Source: Semisulcospira habei
Lineage: Eukaryota > Mollusca > Gastropoda > Semisulcospiridae
Direction: 5' to 3'
Length of the DNA stretch: 64,000 nucleotides
Assembly (NCBI GenBank): GCA_036245525.1
Contig: BTPG01000004.1
Span: forward strand, 50,233,323-50,297,322
A program made the translations under genes and the position numbers. This document shows positions 11,125-21,428 of the stretch, one piece after another. Each line of letters starts with the position of its first letter. The stretch's first letter is position 1. The notes beneath the pieces are model-generated. The model was not told the origin of the DNA. It saw only the letters and a list, made by a program, of their open reading frames with translations, and searched no databases.

Positions 11125-12880
11125 TTGTTTGTGTTCCTTGGATTACTTCTTGGGACTTTGTGCTTCTTCTGTGGATTTTGTATGCTTGTGCCTTGGAATT
11201 CTGTGGTTGCTTTCTGTTCTGCCTTCCTTTTTGGACTTGTGAGTATGGTATTTCGGGCTTCACCTACTCAGGACTTCGTTCCCGCCCGGCTCCGCTGTGG
11301 GTTGTGTGGAGCTTCCTTCCCCCTCCCCCTGGTCCCCGCTACCATGGAAAGCTGCCAGGTCCATGAGCCTACCTCACGTCCCAGGATACACAACAGACCT
11401 CACAGATTGCATTGCGACAGGACCCCCGTACGCCACCGCTCCCGTGATGGGACCCCAATGAAGGACCGAGATGTGCGACGCAGCCCCTGGCACTACGTGA
11501 CCTTGCGTGACGCGAGACCACACCCGCCCTCACATTCGTCCCGGCCCGTAACACCACGTCGGTCCCGCTGTTCCTCCACACCCTCTACTCGACGCGGTGC
11601 AAGCATCTTGCCAGATCAGCTACGCTGTTCCCGTCGATCGCGCTCCCCCCAAGATAGGCCGCCAGCTCTTTCCAGCGTCGCTTTGCCCTCTCATTCCCTC
11701 AGGATGGCTTCGTCAGTGCTCAAGGAGGACTCCGTCGTATGTGTCTCCCAGCTGCGGACGTCGGGTAGTGACCGAGGACACCGCCAGCTACCTGGCCCCC
11801 CCCTCGGGACGACTCTCAGCGCCCCCGCCCACCGTTGGATGTCGATGCCCTGAGTTAACAGCCTGATGACTCCGTCTCCCTCTCCTCGGCGCGAACAGTA
11901 GGTCTCCCTCCCCCCCGCTCGCCCTCGCCTACATACCCTTCCTCGCCCGCGGTCTACTCCGGTCCTAGGGCGGAGACTCTCCATTCCCTGGATGAAGCGG
12001 CTCGTCTCATCGCAGCATGCCTCCCGGTCAATGCATGCCACCATCCCCACCGGTCAAGAGGAAGGTCTCCGCCTTTGTTGACACCGACCGTCAAGTCAAG
12101 TGGAGGAAGATGCTGCCCCAGCCCCGGGCTTTAAGGACCTGGCCAATGCCTTTTCAGCGCATCTACTGCAGCCTTCCTCGCGTGAGGTCTTCTTCTCCGA
12201 CAGTCGGTGGCCTGCTGGCTTGGATATCGCCTTCCATCCGGATTGGTATGCTGGACATTCACAGACCTTTTCCTGTGCCCTCCCCGAGGTGGATCCTCCG
12301 GTGCTCCTCTTGGCAGGTGGTAAAGCTTTCGCGCGATGTTCCTTCTCCCGCGGCGTGGACCAGACCGCTTCTCTGATTCGCAATGCCTTAGCCTGTTCGT
12401 TTTTTTTTTTTAGCTCCTGACTTGTCCGTCGCATCAAGAATGCCTGGCTCCCGTCCATTTCGCCCCTTTTGGGAGACTTCCTTGCCCTGGCGGTCACCGC
12501 TAACCGCACAGCATACGACTCCTCTGTCAACGCTATGGCTGCTGCTGCCAACTGTGACCTGTTGCATCGGGATGCCCTGCTCCAGGCCTGCAGTAACCTT
12601 CCGGCAGAACTGAAGTCGCAGCTTCGTTGCGCCTCCCCCCTTGGTGGCCCCCTCCTCTTAGGACCCACCTAGGAGTCGGTGAGGGCAACTAACAAGGACC
12701 TTTGGCCCAGCAGCTCCGTTCGACCCCGCTTTCAAGCAGCCCGCAAGGCCTTGGGTCGCGCCCTGCGGTGCTGCAGACCCTCCAACCTCCCCTCCGCCTC
12801 TCGGCCCTGGGCCCCCACCCATGCCCCAACCTTTGGCCGTTCCCGACCTATCAGGACCCCAGCTTCTTCCTGACCCCAGT
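11125..12880 (+). pseudogene. DIRS copy 2 gag-like region
   Basis: Long frames rich in Ser, Pro, Arg and Thr. A segment reading PGFKDLANAFSAHLLQPSS (about 12120-12180) is matched in copy 4 by PGFEDLRDSFSAHRQ (minus strand, near 62320), showing this is the conserved first ORF of the family. No zinc knuckle is seen. Frame changes occur at several points, including a T-run at 12401-12411. Confidence 0.55.
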
Positions 12881-13079
12881 TTGCCCGCTGCCCGGGACGC
12901 GGGCAAGCCCCCTGACGCCCCTCCGCTTCAGCCCCCGCCGATCATCTCGGGGTCTCCAGTCGGCGGGAGGCTCGCCCTTCGCAGCGATCTTTGGCGGTCA
13001 CTGCTTCCTGACGACCCCTGGGTCCTCTCCACCATCTCCAAGGACTTTCGGATTACCTTCCTTTCTCCGCCGCCACTAC

Positions 13080-13560
13080 AACGCTCTCCCCTGCGGACCA
13101 AAGTGCCAATGAATCAGCTCGGAGCCAACGTGCTTCGCGGCGAGGTCTCCATTCTACTACAGAAGGCCGCCACAGAGATCATCTTGCACAGCGATTCCCT
13201 AGCTTTCTACAGCCGCCTGTTTGTGGTTCCCAAGCTCGGCCTGAACAGGTTCATCACGGCCCCGTCCTTTCACATGGAGACGGCCAGGTCCCTCAAGGCC
13301 TCCGTGCAGCCCATGGACTTCGCGGTCAGTCTGCACCTATCCGACTCATATCTCCATGCATATGCACCCCGCCTCCAGGCGCTACCTGCATTTCTTCTTC
13401 GAAGGTGTGGTTTACCAATTTCGGGCCCTCCCCTTCGGTCTCAACCTCAGCCCTTGGGTTTTCACCCGCATCATGGACGCCGTTGTTGCCAGGGCCAGGC
13501 AGTCGTCCTCCAGTCCGACCTCGTACTACCTAGAGGAACCAGTCCGAGACCTTGCTAGTG
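13080..13560 (+). pseudogene. DIRS copy 2 reverse transcriptase
   Basis: Two overlapping frames carry the polymerase. First come KAATEI, FYSRLFVVPK, FHMETARSLKASVQP and FAVSLHLSDSYLH, then after a frame change YLHFFFEGVVYQFRALPFGL and SPWVFTRIMDAVVARARQ. The catalytic box that copy 3 preserves as YLDDLL reads YYLEEP here, so both Asp are lost. The product would copy element RNA into DNA; this copy cannot. Confidence 0.75.
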
Positions 13561-14440
13561 ATGGACAGGGATGCGCTGATCCAGTTGTTGACACGGCTCG
13601 GCTTCCTGATCAACGCGGGCAAGTTGGATCTCACTCCTTCCCACCGCTTTGTACACCTCGGGATGGAATTCGCCACCGACCTCAACCGGGTGAGACCGCC
13701 AGAGCCCCTGATCCAGAAGCTGGCCGCCCTCGCCGGCCAGGTGGCCCAGGAGGATGCAATTCCCGCCAGAGTTTGGCTTCAGCTTCTCGACTTGATGAAT
13801 GCAGCGGCGGATCTAATCCCCCTTGGTCGTCTTTACTGCCGGCCGCTCCAGCTGCACCTCCTTCTCCATTGGTGTCCGTCCTCCGGCGACATTGCTGCCC
13901 TTGTGCCGGTTACTCATACACTTCATCCCCATCTGCGGCGCTGGACGGACATTTCATGGCTCACTTCGGGAGTTGCTCTCGCCTCACCACCTCCTCAGCT
14001 CTCACTATGCGTGGATGCGAGTCTCAGCGAGTGAGGTGCTCATCTGCTACCGAGCTTCCTCACGACGTCCGGCACCTGGCCCCCCTGACCTGACGGACAG
14101 GCACATCAACTGGTTGGAACTCAATGCGGTTTGGCAGGCCCTCATCGCGTGGGAGTCGCGTCTCTGTCACCAGGGGCTCCTCATCCTATCGGACAACTCC
14201 ACAGTGGTTTCCTACATCCAGAAACAGGGCGGAACGCGCTCCCTCGACCTTTGCAAACTCCTCTACTGCCTAATGCGCTGGTGCGAAGACCGCAGCATCT
14301 TCCTCCAAGCGCAACACATTCTAAAACACCTGAACGTGTTAGCCGACTCCCTCTTGCGGCGCGGCCAGTTACTCCACACGGAATGGACGTTACGACCGGA
14401 CATCTTCAGATTATCTGCGCTCACTGGGAGACACCCATGA
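13561..14440 (+). pseudogene. DIRS copy 2 RT thumb and RNase H
   Basis: The frame 13552-14034 reads through the thumb (LGMEFATDLNRVRPPE, AGQVAQEDAIPARVWLQLL). RNase H motifs follow: LSLCVDASLSE, then after a frame change HINWLELNAVWQAL, LILSDNSTVVSYIQKQGG and HLNVLADSLLRR. The Asp, Glu and Asp positions of the RNase H active site are visible in these pieces, but not in one frame. Confidence 0.7.
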
Positions 14441-14800
14441 TCGACCTCTTCACCACGAGGTGGAATCACCAGCTTCCCCTCTTCGTCTCCCCGATCCCAG
14501 ACCCCCTAGCCTGGGCAGTCAACACGCTCTTCATTCCGTGGGACGGACTCGTTTACGCGTATCCCCCAAGGGTTCTTGTCCCCAAAGTCCTGCTCAAGCT
14601 CAGAGGATGCAATGCGGTGATGTTTCTGGTAGCCCAGTTCTCCTGGAACAGGTCTTGGACCACCAACCTGCTCAGTCTCGCCACGGCCCCCTCCCCCCCC
14701 CCCTCATCCTTTTGCTGCCCACCCCGAGCACAATGCTCAAGCATCCCTGCCAGCCGCTGTTCCACCCGTGCCCGGAGCGGCTTCTCCTTCACGCCTTGAG
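14441..14800 (+). pseudogene. DIRS copy 2 linker between RNase H and recombinase
   Basis: The conserved family segment reads PMIDLFTTRWNHQLPLFVSP and then PKVLLKLRGCNAVMFLVAQ. It occurs in the same place in copy 1 (PMIDLFATRWN near 4600) and copy 3. Its function is unknown to me. A C-run at 14691-14702 interrupts the frame. Confidence 0.6.
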
Positions 14801-14814
14801 ATTGTGCAGCAAGC

Positions 14815-15845
14815 CCTCGCCGCAAGAGGCTTCTTGAGTGCAGCAGTGGAAGCAATCGCTACAGCCCGCAGACCCTCGACCAGACGCGTCTATGAGGGAA
14901 AGTGGCGAGTACTATGGTCCTGGTGTGCTGACCAGCAACTCTCCCCCACCGAACTGACTACCCCCCAGCTCGCTGACTTCTTCCTCTGGCTCTTTGGTGA
15001 CCAGGGATTGGCCCCCATCACTTGTGCATGATTGCGGACACTTACCGACACCTCAGCCGCGCGGACCCCGGCGAATGCAAAGACCTTGCCGACCTTATGA
15101 CACACTTTGGACTCCAGTGCCTGGTCCCATGTTTGCTGATTCCACGCTGGGATCTACTCTGGGTTCTGACATGGCTTAATTCCGCCCATTTCGAACCACT
15201 CCCCTTGGCCCGGTTTGCAGATTTGACTCGAAAGACCTGCTTCCTGTTGGCCCTAGCCATGGCGGCCCGAGTAAGTGAGCTACACGCGCTCTGCCTGCCT
15301 ACAATTCAGGACGGATGGCTCCGTGCAGCTGCTCACTGACCCTTCCTTCCTCGCCAAGACTAGGTCTCCTTTGACTGTGCCCCAGGTGATCACCATTCGG
15401 CCGCTGAAGGGAGTGAACTTCCCCGGGGAGACCAGGCAACAAGATCCAGTGCACGCGCTGCGAGTTTACCTACGCAGATCCAAGCCCATCCGGAGGGGAC
15501 GGTCCCGCCTCTTTCTGCCGTTAGCCCCAGGCAGAACTGACATTACAGCCCAGACAATATCTTCTTGGATATGCTGGGTCATCTGGTCCGCCTACCAGGA
15601 CCTCTCCCCAGAGGGAGCTAAGAGGCTGAAGATCCATGCACACGAAGGTTAGAGCCATGGCCACGAGCGTCGCCTTCAACTGCAACTGCGCCATCAGAGA
15701 CATCGTGGCAGCGGTGGTCTGGCAGGCTGAATCTACTTTCGCCCGCTTCTACCTCCGGGATCTGGCAGGCCAGCAAGACAACCTCGCACTGGTGGGGGAC
15801 ATCACCACGGCACAACACTCCCTCCCGGCGCTGGTAGCGCCATAG
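14815..15845 (+). pseudogene. DIRS copy 2 tyrosine recombinase
   Basis: The N-terminal SAM-like core-binding domain reads TRRVYEGKWRVLWSWCADQQ and LADFFLWLFGDQG. Box I reads AARVSELHALCLP, with the catalytic-type Arg. Around 15640-15650 an extra base turns the expected HEVR box into HEG and stop. The frame then resumes with MATSVAFNCNCAIRD, AESTFARFYLRDL (the likely nucleophilic Tyr) and a stop at 15843. Two or more frameshifts therefore separate an otherwise recognisable recombinase of about 340 residues. Confidence 0.75.
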
Positions 15846-15956
15846 GTAACTACTTCGCTGAAATTGTCGGGAGTTTGCTATTGGGAGGGTGGGTCTGACT
15901 AGGCCCTTACTCTGGGGTCTTTTTGGGGGCGGCACCCTCCTCCTTTTCATAATTCT

Positions 15957-16052
15957 TCCATACAGTAATGCCATCGGTAATGTTTTTGAAGAAACAAATG
16001 AATTTTTCTCTAAAATGTATTTTTTCGAAAAATACTTACTGATGGCATTACT
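15957..16052 (+). repeat. DIRS copy 2 internal complementary region
   Basis: The reverse complement equals the right tip (GCCATCGGTAAGTATTTT to AGAGAAAAATT) joined to the left tip (TTTGTTTCTTCAAAAAC to ACAGTATGGAA). The copy-2-specific GCCATC variant appears in both halves, so the region has co-evolved with the ends of this subfamily. Confidence 0.85.
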
Positions 16053-16100
16053 CGGATGACCCTCCCGCCTACCCCGCTTGCCGCTGGCTCGCTAAGCATT

Positions 16101-16311
16101 CTGACTGGCGGTTCACCACGTGGCACGTGATCGGATGGGCAGGGATGGGCAGCTACTCACGGCCCTGGTTACAGTTCCCTGAGTTGCCTCCCTGGTTGTG
16201 TAGGAACACAACAGGTTCTTAGGCTGAAATTGACTAGCTAGTAGACACTTCCATACAGTAATGCCATCGGTAAGTATTTTTCGAAAAAAATACATTTTAG
16301 AGAAAAAAATT
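16101..16311 (+). repeat. DIRS copy 2 right inverted terminal repeat
   Basis: Complementary to 10849-11039. It ends in AGAGAAAAAAATT, after which the interrupted host element resumes. Confidence 0.85.
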
Positions 16312-16346
16312 TTTTTTTAAATCACCCTCAGGATGTAATGGGTTAA
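16312..16346. mobile_element. TTAA hairpin element, 3' remainder after DIRS copy 2
   Basis: TTTAAATCACCCTCAGGATG followed by GGGTTAA, matching the end of the uninterrupted copy at 20030-20066. Confidence 0.75.
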
Positions 16347-16393
16347 ATGGCTGCCTGTGATTTCTATGAGCAGGCCATAACGTATGCAAGAGG

Positions 16394-16541
16394 GACTTGC
16401 TGGAGTACTCCCCAGATAGACCTACTCGGGGAGTACGCCACAAGTATTTGTCTATTCAAATGTCATGCTCAGCATCTCATTTGAATAGAAGCGTACTTGT
16501 AGTGTGCTCCCTGAGTGGATCTGGGGAGTACTCCAGCAAGG
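16394..16541. mobile_element. Palindromic MITE-like element
   Basis: CTTGCTGGAGTACTCCCCAG on the left pairs with CTGGGGAGTACTCCAGCAAG on the right, with a second inner pair (TATTCAAATG with CATTTGAATA). Partial relatives lie at 9366 and 16966-17033. Confidence 0.65.
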
Positions 16542-16966
16542 GGCGGTCTGTGGCGCAGTGGTTAAGGCGGCTGCCATCGGTGCTAAAGGTGCGAGGTTCG
16601 ATACCAGATTCTGGCGTTGGACTTTTCTCCTCTAGTGTCACCGTTAATTCGGGCGGACCATCGGGGGTTCTTTCTCCGGGTACTCCGGCTCTTTCTCCCC
16701 CTCCCCTGTGGTACCAGTTTCAGGCCACTTTATAAATTTCAAATACAAGCAATCAAAATTTCTAAAACCTCAGTAGCTGAGCTGACCCTTCGCACCACGT
16801 GAATGTCCTGTGTTTGTCTTGTACTGTGTACTGTGTTTGTCTTCAGAGTGAATGCGTGTGTGTCACGTGAACGTGCGTGTTGGGTTCAGTTCGCGGCGCT
16901 TTGAGTTGATTCGCAGAATTGGGTAAAGCGCCTATATAATAACCGGTATTATTATTATTATTACTC
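16540..16966 (+). mobile_element. tRNA-derived SINE with LINE-like 3' tail
   Basis: The head has an RNA polymerase III A box (TGGCGCAGTGG, 16551 on) and a B box (GGTTCGATACC, about 16597) at tRNA-like spacing. The body carries no ORF. The tail reads GGGTAAAGCGCCTATATAA and ends in an ATT microsatellite, resembling the 3' end of the L2-like LINE at 26270-26340. It is not a functional tRNA gene, since no cloverleaf continues past the B box. Confidence 0.75.
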
Positions 16967-17063
16967 CCAATAGAAATATACTTGTGGCACACTTCAAAGT
17001 GGATGTTTTTGGGGAGTACTCCTTCAAGCAGTACAGGTAGACACAGACTGAGTCTGTGTCTGA

Positions 17064-17507
17064 GTAAACTAAACCTGCCCTTGGGCTTGCTCATAGGGTT
17101 TCGTTTGTTTAAAAAACATGACTTTCAAACAATATTACTTTTCCAGAGGTCACTTTCATTGTGTTTTAGTGTGTAAATTGCATTTTTATGAGACGTCTAC
17201 ATACGTTTTGAGTCAACCTTCTATTTGGTACCAGTGACTGACAATTATAAATAATCTGGTTGTAGGGCAGAATTTTGGGGCTGATTTCAGTCATGTGGGA
17301 CATGCATTCTTTTAGTCACGCCTCCCATCCTCTCTCTCCACCCCTTCATCCCTCCCGTCGCGTCCCCTTCCCAAACTGCCAGCCCCCACTCTACTTTTAG
17401 ATTATGTCATGCATTCCTTTCATGTGCTGTGCATTTTTGCCAGCAGTACATGCATACATTTGTGCAAAACAGAAATCATTAGCTCAAAACCTGCCCATAT
17501 TAACGGT
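17064..17507. other. Intronic stretch without recognised features
   Basis: Apart from a short hairpin at about 17038-17061 (AGACACAGACT with its complement) just upstream, nothing is recognised. Confidence 0.4.
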
Positions 17508-17598
17508 TTAACGGTTTGGGTGTTGGTAGCGGTTTTAGTCATGATGATTCCTGCAAGAATTATTGTGACTAAACCGCTACCGACACCCCAAAGGTTAA
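17508..17598. mobile_element. TTAA-bounded hairpin element, CCTGCAGG-core family
   Basis: TTAA at both ends. The arms GTAGCGGTTTTAGTCA and TGACTAAACCGCTAC flank a degenerate ATGATTCCTGCA core. It ends 28 bp before the next exon. Confidence 0.65.
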
Positions 17599-17626
17599 AT
17601 GCGGCCTCTTCTGCTTTGTTTTCCAG

Positions 17627-17863
17627 AGGGATGCACAGCAGGTAGCGATCTACCCCATGGAATCAGCGCTGTGTTTTGTTGTCAGACCCACATGCCTTGC
17701 ATTTGGCTGTGAAGATCGACTTGCCTTCGTCTCTCTGAATAACGGGGGCAGGAAGATTTTGGGCAGCATTGACACAGTGGTCAAGGTCATGTGTCTCCTT
17801 GCGACGGAAACCAAATTATTTGCAGGACTTGACTGTGGTGCAGTGATTGTGGCAAGCTTCAGG
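17627..17863 (+). CDS. ZNF106: ZNF106-like WD40 exon (blades 1-2)
   Basis: An exon of exactly 79 codons between TTTGTTTTCCAG and GTAAGT, phase 0 at both ends. It encodes RDAQQVAIYP, FGCEDRLAFVSLNNGG and LATETKLFAGLDCGAVIVA, a regular strand-turn-strand pattern typical of WD40 blades, though without classical Trp-Asp ends. It continues directly into the exon at 19298. Confidence 0.8.
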
Positions 17864-18541
17864 GTAAGTGATCATTACATTGTGTTGTTGTTAGGAGACA
17901 TTAACCTTCACCGTACTTCACTAAAAAAAATACATGGTGTGTATATCGTGGGTGTTGGTTCACTCATACTTTCTATATGGAACTTTTCTCATAAGGGTAG
18001 TTCACTTATACTTTGTATACTGTACTTCATTATAACAAATAAAAGGTGTGTACTTTGTGGGTTTTAGTTCACTCATACTTTTTATATTGTGAAACTCCTA
18101 ATTTGTATGTTGTGAGTGTGAGTGCATCCACATTTAATGCAGGACCATAATGTACAGTACGTCATGGGTGTGAGTGCACTTATACTCTTGTATTGTTATG
18201 ATGAAAAGAAAAAACATCCAGCAACATATTGGGGGGTATGTCGGCGTTACCAGCCTTCTTTTGTCAATGTAGTCATGTGACAAGATGTAAAAATAGCATC
18301 ACAATGTAAACAAAGTATTATGACTGTAATAGGTGATGTAAATGTTCTTAATCAAGTAGCTATGATGTCTTATGAGAGTGATGTTTTAGTTAATTGGCCA
18401 AAGTTTCACGTCGCTGATGATGTCATAGATGATACGTCCCACTCAAGATGGTTCCATACATTCTGCCAGAGAGAGTACAAATTTCAGATTACTGTTTACA
18501 ATAGTGATGACTGCGTGCACAAATGGAGTTAAAGACCCTGA
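17864..18541 (+). other. ZNF106-like intron, first part
   Basis: Unique-looking AT-rich intron with loose repeats of TTCACTTATACTTTGTAT-like sequence at 17900-18110. No exon seen. Confidence 0.5.
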
Positions 18542-18619
18542 TTAACTCATTCAAGATGTGCCGCCTCCTGACACGCGGCTTACGCTGCGTGTCTGGAGGC
18601 GGCACGTCTCGAATGAGTT
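18542..18619. mobile_element. TTAA palindromic element, GCGGCTTA-core family
   Basis: TTAACTCATTC and GAATGAGTT ends with complementary GC-rich arms (TGCCGCCTCCTGACACGC with GCGTGTCTGGAGGCGGCA) that meet near the middle, forming a hairpin of about 75 bp. Confidence 0.7.
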
Positions 18620-18623
18620 CAGA

Positions 18624-18812
18624 TTAACCCTGTCACTGCCAGAACACAGGTAACACTAAAATGCAAGAGACAGGGATCCTCACGAGCCCCTGCCATTGGG
18701 GGAGCGGAACTATGCCTCTTGCTGTGTGTTCCGTTGACGGATGGGAATCTTTGATCCTGTATTTACTATGATTTAAAAAACAGTCTGGGTCCACTAGCAG
18801 TGAAGGGGTTAA
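18624..18812. mobile_element. TTAA-bounded short element (TTAACCCTGTCACTGCC type)
   Basis: TTAACCCTGTCACTGCC at the left and GCAGTGAAGGGGTTAA at the right are imperfect terminal inverted repeats. Related to 33134-33333. Confidence 0.65.
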
Positions 18813-19297
18813 TATGTTATTGGTCACAGAGGTTTGTTACACGGACCCATGTAGGCCTGAGGGAGGTCAAAGGAACCATTGTACCCCGAAGGCCGAGTAT
18901 TTGTTTTCATTCCTCCACTATTTTCATAAAAGAAATCAAGAAGACATCTTCCGACCTGGATCACGCCAGACATGACTAATGTCAAAGGAATATACATTTA
19001 TACATAATAGACTTGTGACATAATTTAAAATATTTCATGACGTTGCCGTCTCAAGTACTGAGTGTGCTTGTTGTTTCGAACAACACTAAGTAACTTTTTA
19101 CTTTAAAATGTTTTGGACTTGGAGATCTTTTATAGAACAAAACTCACATTCAAGATGCATCACAAAGAGGGCTACAAGAAGTCCGCCATTTTTCGCTACA
19201 AGGGTTTTTGTATCACAGTCACATGGTACGGTTTGCGCTAAAGAGACTGGTCGTGTGACGTAGGGAGGAAAACAACAAGTTTTATTTCCGTCTGCAG
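18813..19297 (+). other. ZNF106-like intron, last part
   Basis: No recognised repeat or exon. It ends in TTTTATTTCCGTCTGCAG. Confidence 0.5.
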
Positions 19298-19486
19298 ACT
19301 TTCCAGATGATGCAGCGTTTCCAAGCCAGTGACTCGGCCATTCACTGCATGGCTTGGACCAGGGAGGGCAGTACACGACTCTTGTGTGTCTCCGATCAAA
19401 ATGCCAACATCCATGTCCTGGACGCAGGGAGCGGTCTCCCTGTGCGCTCACTGACTGGGCATACCAAGACGTCTTTTGCTCTCTGT
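19298..19486 (+). CDS. ZNF106: ZNF106-like WD40 exon (blades 3-4)
   Basis: 63 codons, phase 0 at both ends, acceptor TCTGCAG and donor GTAAGT. It encodes QMMQRFQASDSAIHCMAW, LLCVSDQNANIHVLDAGSG and VRSLTGHTKTSFALC. The GH in LTGH and the following strand are the conserved GH position of a WD40 repeat, and HVLD replaces the usual WD end. It joins in frame to MMDHHIISGSGD of the next exon, completing one blade across the junction. Confidence 0.85.
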
Positions 19487-19754
19487 GTAAGTTTGCTCGT
19501 GTCCTGCTTCTGAAACGGTACAGGTCAGCCTGTGTTATCATGCACTTCAGTATGCCACAGAATCAAATGCAATTCGCAATGCAAACAGGTCTCTGACTGC
19601 CAAGTGAGCGAAAGGTCCTTTGGCTAATACCAGCCTTAGTTGGCCTGCATATGGTCATGCATGGGCCAGCTAAGGCTGATGTTGGCTCAAGGACCTTTTG
19701 CTTACTGAGTGCATTCACCCCTCAAGCCAATACAAATTTAAATTCAGCAATACA

Positions 19755-19856
19755 TTAACTCATTCAGCCCGACCAAATTTTGAAGGCGTCATCTAATGAC
19801 TATGCACCAGTTGCAGGAGATGGATCGACCATGTGCATCAGGGCTGAATGGGTTAA
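19755..19856. mobile_element. TTAA-bounded half-hairpin element (GGCGCC family derivative)
   Basis: It starts TTAACTCATTCAGCCC and ends GGGCTGAATGGGTTAA. The central arms of the GGCGCC family are deleted, leaving GGAGATGGATCGACCATG. It shares its right TTAA with the next element. Confidence 0.65.
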
Positions 19857-20066
19857 CCTTTCTCATCCAGACATACCTTTGCTTGAAGTAAATTTGACTA
19901 TAATAGTTCATGGGTGGTGCCAGAATAGCTTGGCATCTTAGGCACCAAGCTATTCTGGCACACCCCTTGGCCTAAAATGGTTGATCCATCTCCTAATATG
20001 TAATTTTGCCTTCATAGGACAAGAACCAAATTTTGTTTAAATGAGCCTCCGGATGTAATGGTTTAA
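19853..20066. mobile_element. TTAA hairpin element, uninterrupted copy of the DIRS copy 2 insertion site
   Basis: Arms ATAGTTCATGGGTGGTGCCA and TGGCACACCCCTTGGCCTA surround a GGCAC core. The 3' part, GCCTTCATAGGACAAGAACC then TTTAAATGAGCCTCCGGATG, runs straight through where 10848 and 16312 are separated by the DIRS element. Confidence 0.75.
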
Positions 20067-20545
20067 CGCAAATGCAGCAACGGTGACAGGTTTAAGTCTC
20101 TCAGGTATTGTGATATTTATGAGTCAGTAGTTCAAATGGTAAAGAGGCAGGGTACAGTTTGAACAGTTTCACTATCCACCTGGCAAAAAGCACTGCTGAC
20201 AGCCAAAGGGCTAAATGCTACAGACTTTGAGCCTTTGCACTGATGTCGAGGCTGTTAAACTTTCAACCCGGGTTCAGCCCAAGTAGAATTCAACCCAGAT
20301 TGGCACGTTCACACTGGCATTTGGTACCGGGGTTGACCGGTAAAAGACCGACAAAGCATCTTTGGAATGCGTCATGGTGCCCCCTCCAGGAGTCAACGCC
20401 CTGCAGTTGGACGGTGACCAGTCGGTTGTGTTTTTTTCTCTTGTCACAACAAAAGAAACGATCTCGAGATCTGGCAACATGAGACTATTGGAAAGAAGAA
20501 GAAAAATGGTCTAACAGGTCATGACCTTTATGACAAAGTTGTTGA
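20067..20545 (+). other. ZNF106-like intron stretch
   Basis: No recognised element. Short frames only. Confidence 0.4.
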
Positions 20546-20769
20546 TTAACCCATATCATTCGGAATACACCAGTGTGTGAAATGCGTTTGACTAAAATAG
20601 TTCAAGGGTAGTGCCAGAATAGCTTGGCGCCTATAGGCGCCAAGCTATTCTGGCACCACCCTTGAACTAAAGCCATTGGTCCATATCCTCATCTGTAAGT
20701 ACTATAATGTAGCTTGCATATGGCAGTGTACACATTTGAAGCTTTTAGTCTCAGTATGATATGGGGTAA
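20546..20769. mobile_element. TTAA hairpin element, ATTCGGAATACACC subtype
   Basis: It starts TTAACCCATATCATTCGG and ends AGTATGATATGGGGTAA. The central arms AATAGTTCAAGGGTAGTGCC and GGCACCACCCTTGAACTA flank CTTGGCGCCTATAGGCGCCAAG. Near-identical copies lie at 21600, 28819 and 30114. Confidence 0.8.
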
Positions 20770-21428
20770 CAGCATTCTTACATTGTCATTTTGGCAATCA
20801 CATATTGCATTATCAGTAGTGTTTTTCTGAAAGGGTCTCATGATTGCTGGGAGCAAATTGTTTTGAAAACTTAAAATGAGTATCTATGGCTCAAACTTGA
20901 ATGAGAAGCAATGGAAATAAGCCATGTTTTGCTGTTGGTGTGCACAATGGACTTCAGCATTATGAAATCAGTTGTGTACTGAAATTCCCACCATTGACGT
21001 CATTTCTGATATCTTTGCAACATGCACAATGATTACGCAGAATGGAATGTGGTTTAGGTTCAACTCCGTTTCCGTTTTGAACTCTACACATCTCCAACCC
21101 AGGTTGGACCAATTGTAAATGCACCAACCCGCGTTAAACTTGATGTGCAAGTGTAAACGGCATCATTATGACCACTTCCACACTTTACAGACTGACTTTC
21201 TCAGTTTCTACACTACAGATAGCGAAAGAAGAATGGTCAATCATGATAGTTAAAGTGTTGCTAGGTTGGCTTGCTACCTTAAACCTAGCTTATCTGTCAC
21301 TACTTTTAAACTATCATGGTCGGTTCATCTTCTACTATGGTTTCTCAGGGTCACGTGAGTTAAACCTTTGTGTACATATCTTTTTATTTTTGTGTATGTG
21401 TGAAGAATATGATTTTTTTCCCCCTTAG
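20770..21428 (+). other. ZNF106-like intron stretch
   Basis: No exon seen. An imperfect inverted pair, GGTCAATCATGATAGTTAAAG (21233) with TTTAAACTATCATGGTCGG (21304), suggests a decayed hairpin element. Confidence 0.4.

Larger units (their letters stand above)
10849..16311 (+). mobile_element. DIRS-type retrotransposon, copy 2 (nearly full length)
   Basis: The element is 5463 bp in ZNF106 sense orientation, with terminal repeats of about 190-210 bp, an internal complementary region, and gag-like, RT, RNase H and tyrosine recombinase regions. The ends are fixed both by the internal complementary region and by an uninterrupted relative of its insertion site at 19853-20066. It is the best preserved of the four DIRS copies, but no reading frame is intact end to end. 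Insertion was into a T-rich site with no target duplication, as expected for tyrosine-recombinase integration. Confidence 0.9.
10636..17626 (+). other. ZNF106-like intron enlarged by nested insertions
   Basis: This intron of about 7 kb contains a TTAA hairpin element split by DIRS copy 2, then a hairpin element, a tRNA-derived SINE and a CCTGCAGG-core hairpin. The stretch 17064-17507 shows nothing recognisable. Splice boundaries are GTAGGT and TTTGTTTTCCAG. Confidence 0.75.

Noticed and set aside
11021..11366. Cys/Leu-rich frames as a membrane protein gene
   Set aside because: They lie in the DIRS copy 2 leader just inside its terminal repeat and overlap in three phases. No coding pattern.
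16540..16620. Functional tRNA gene
   Set aside because: A and B boxes are present, but no acceptor stem closes after the B box and a SINE body follows.
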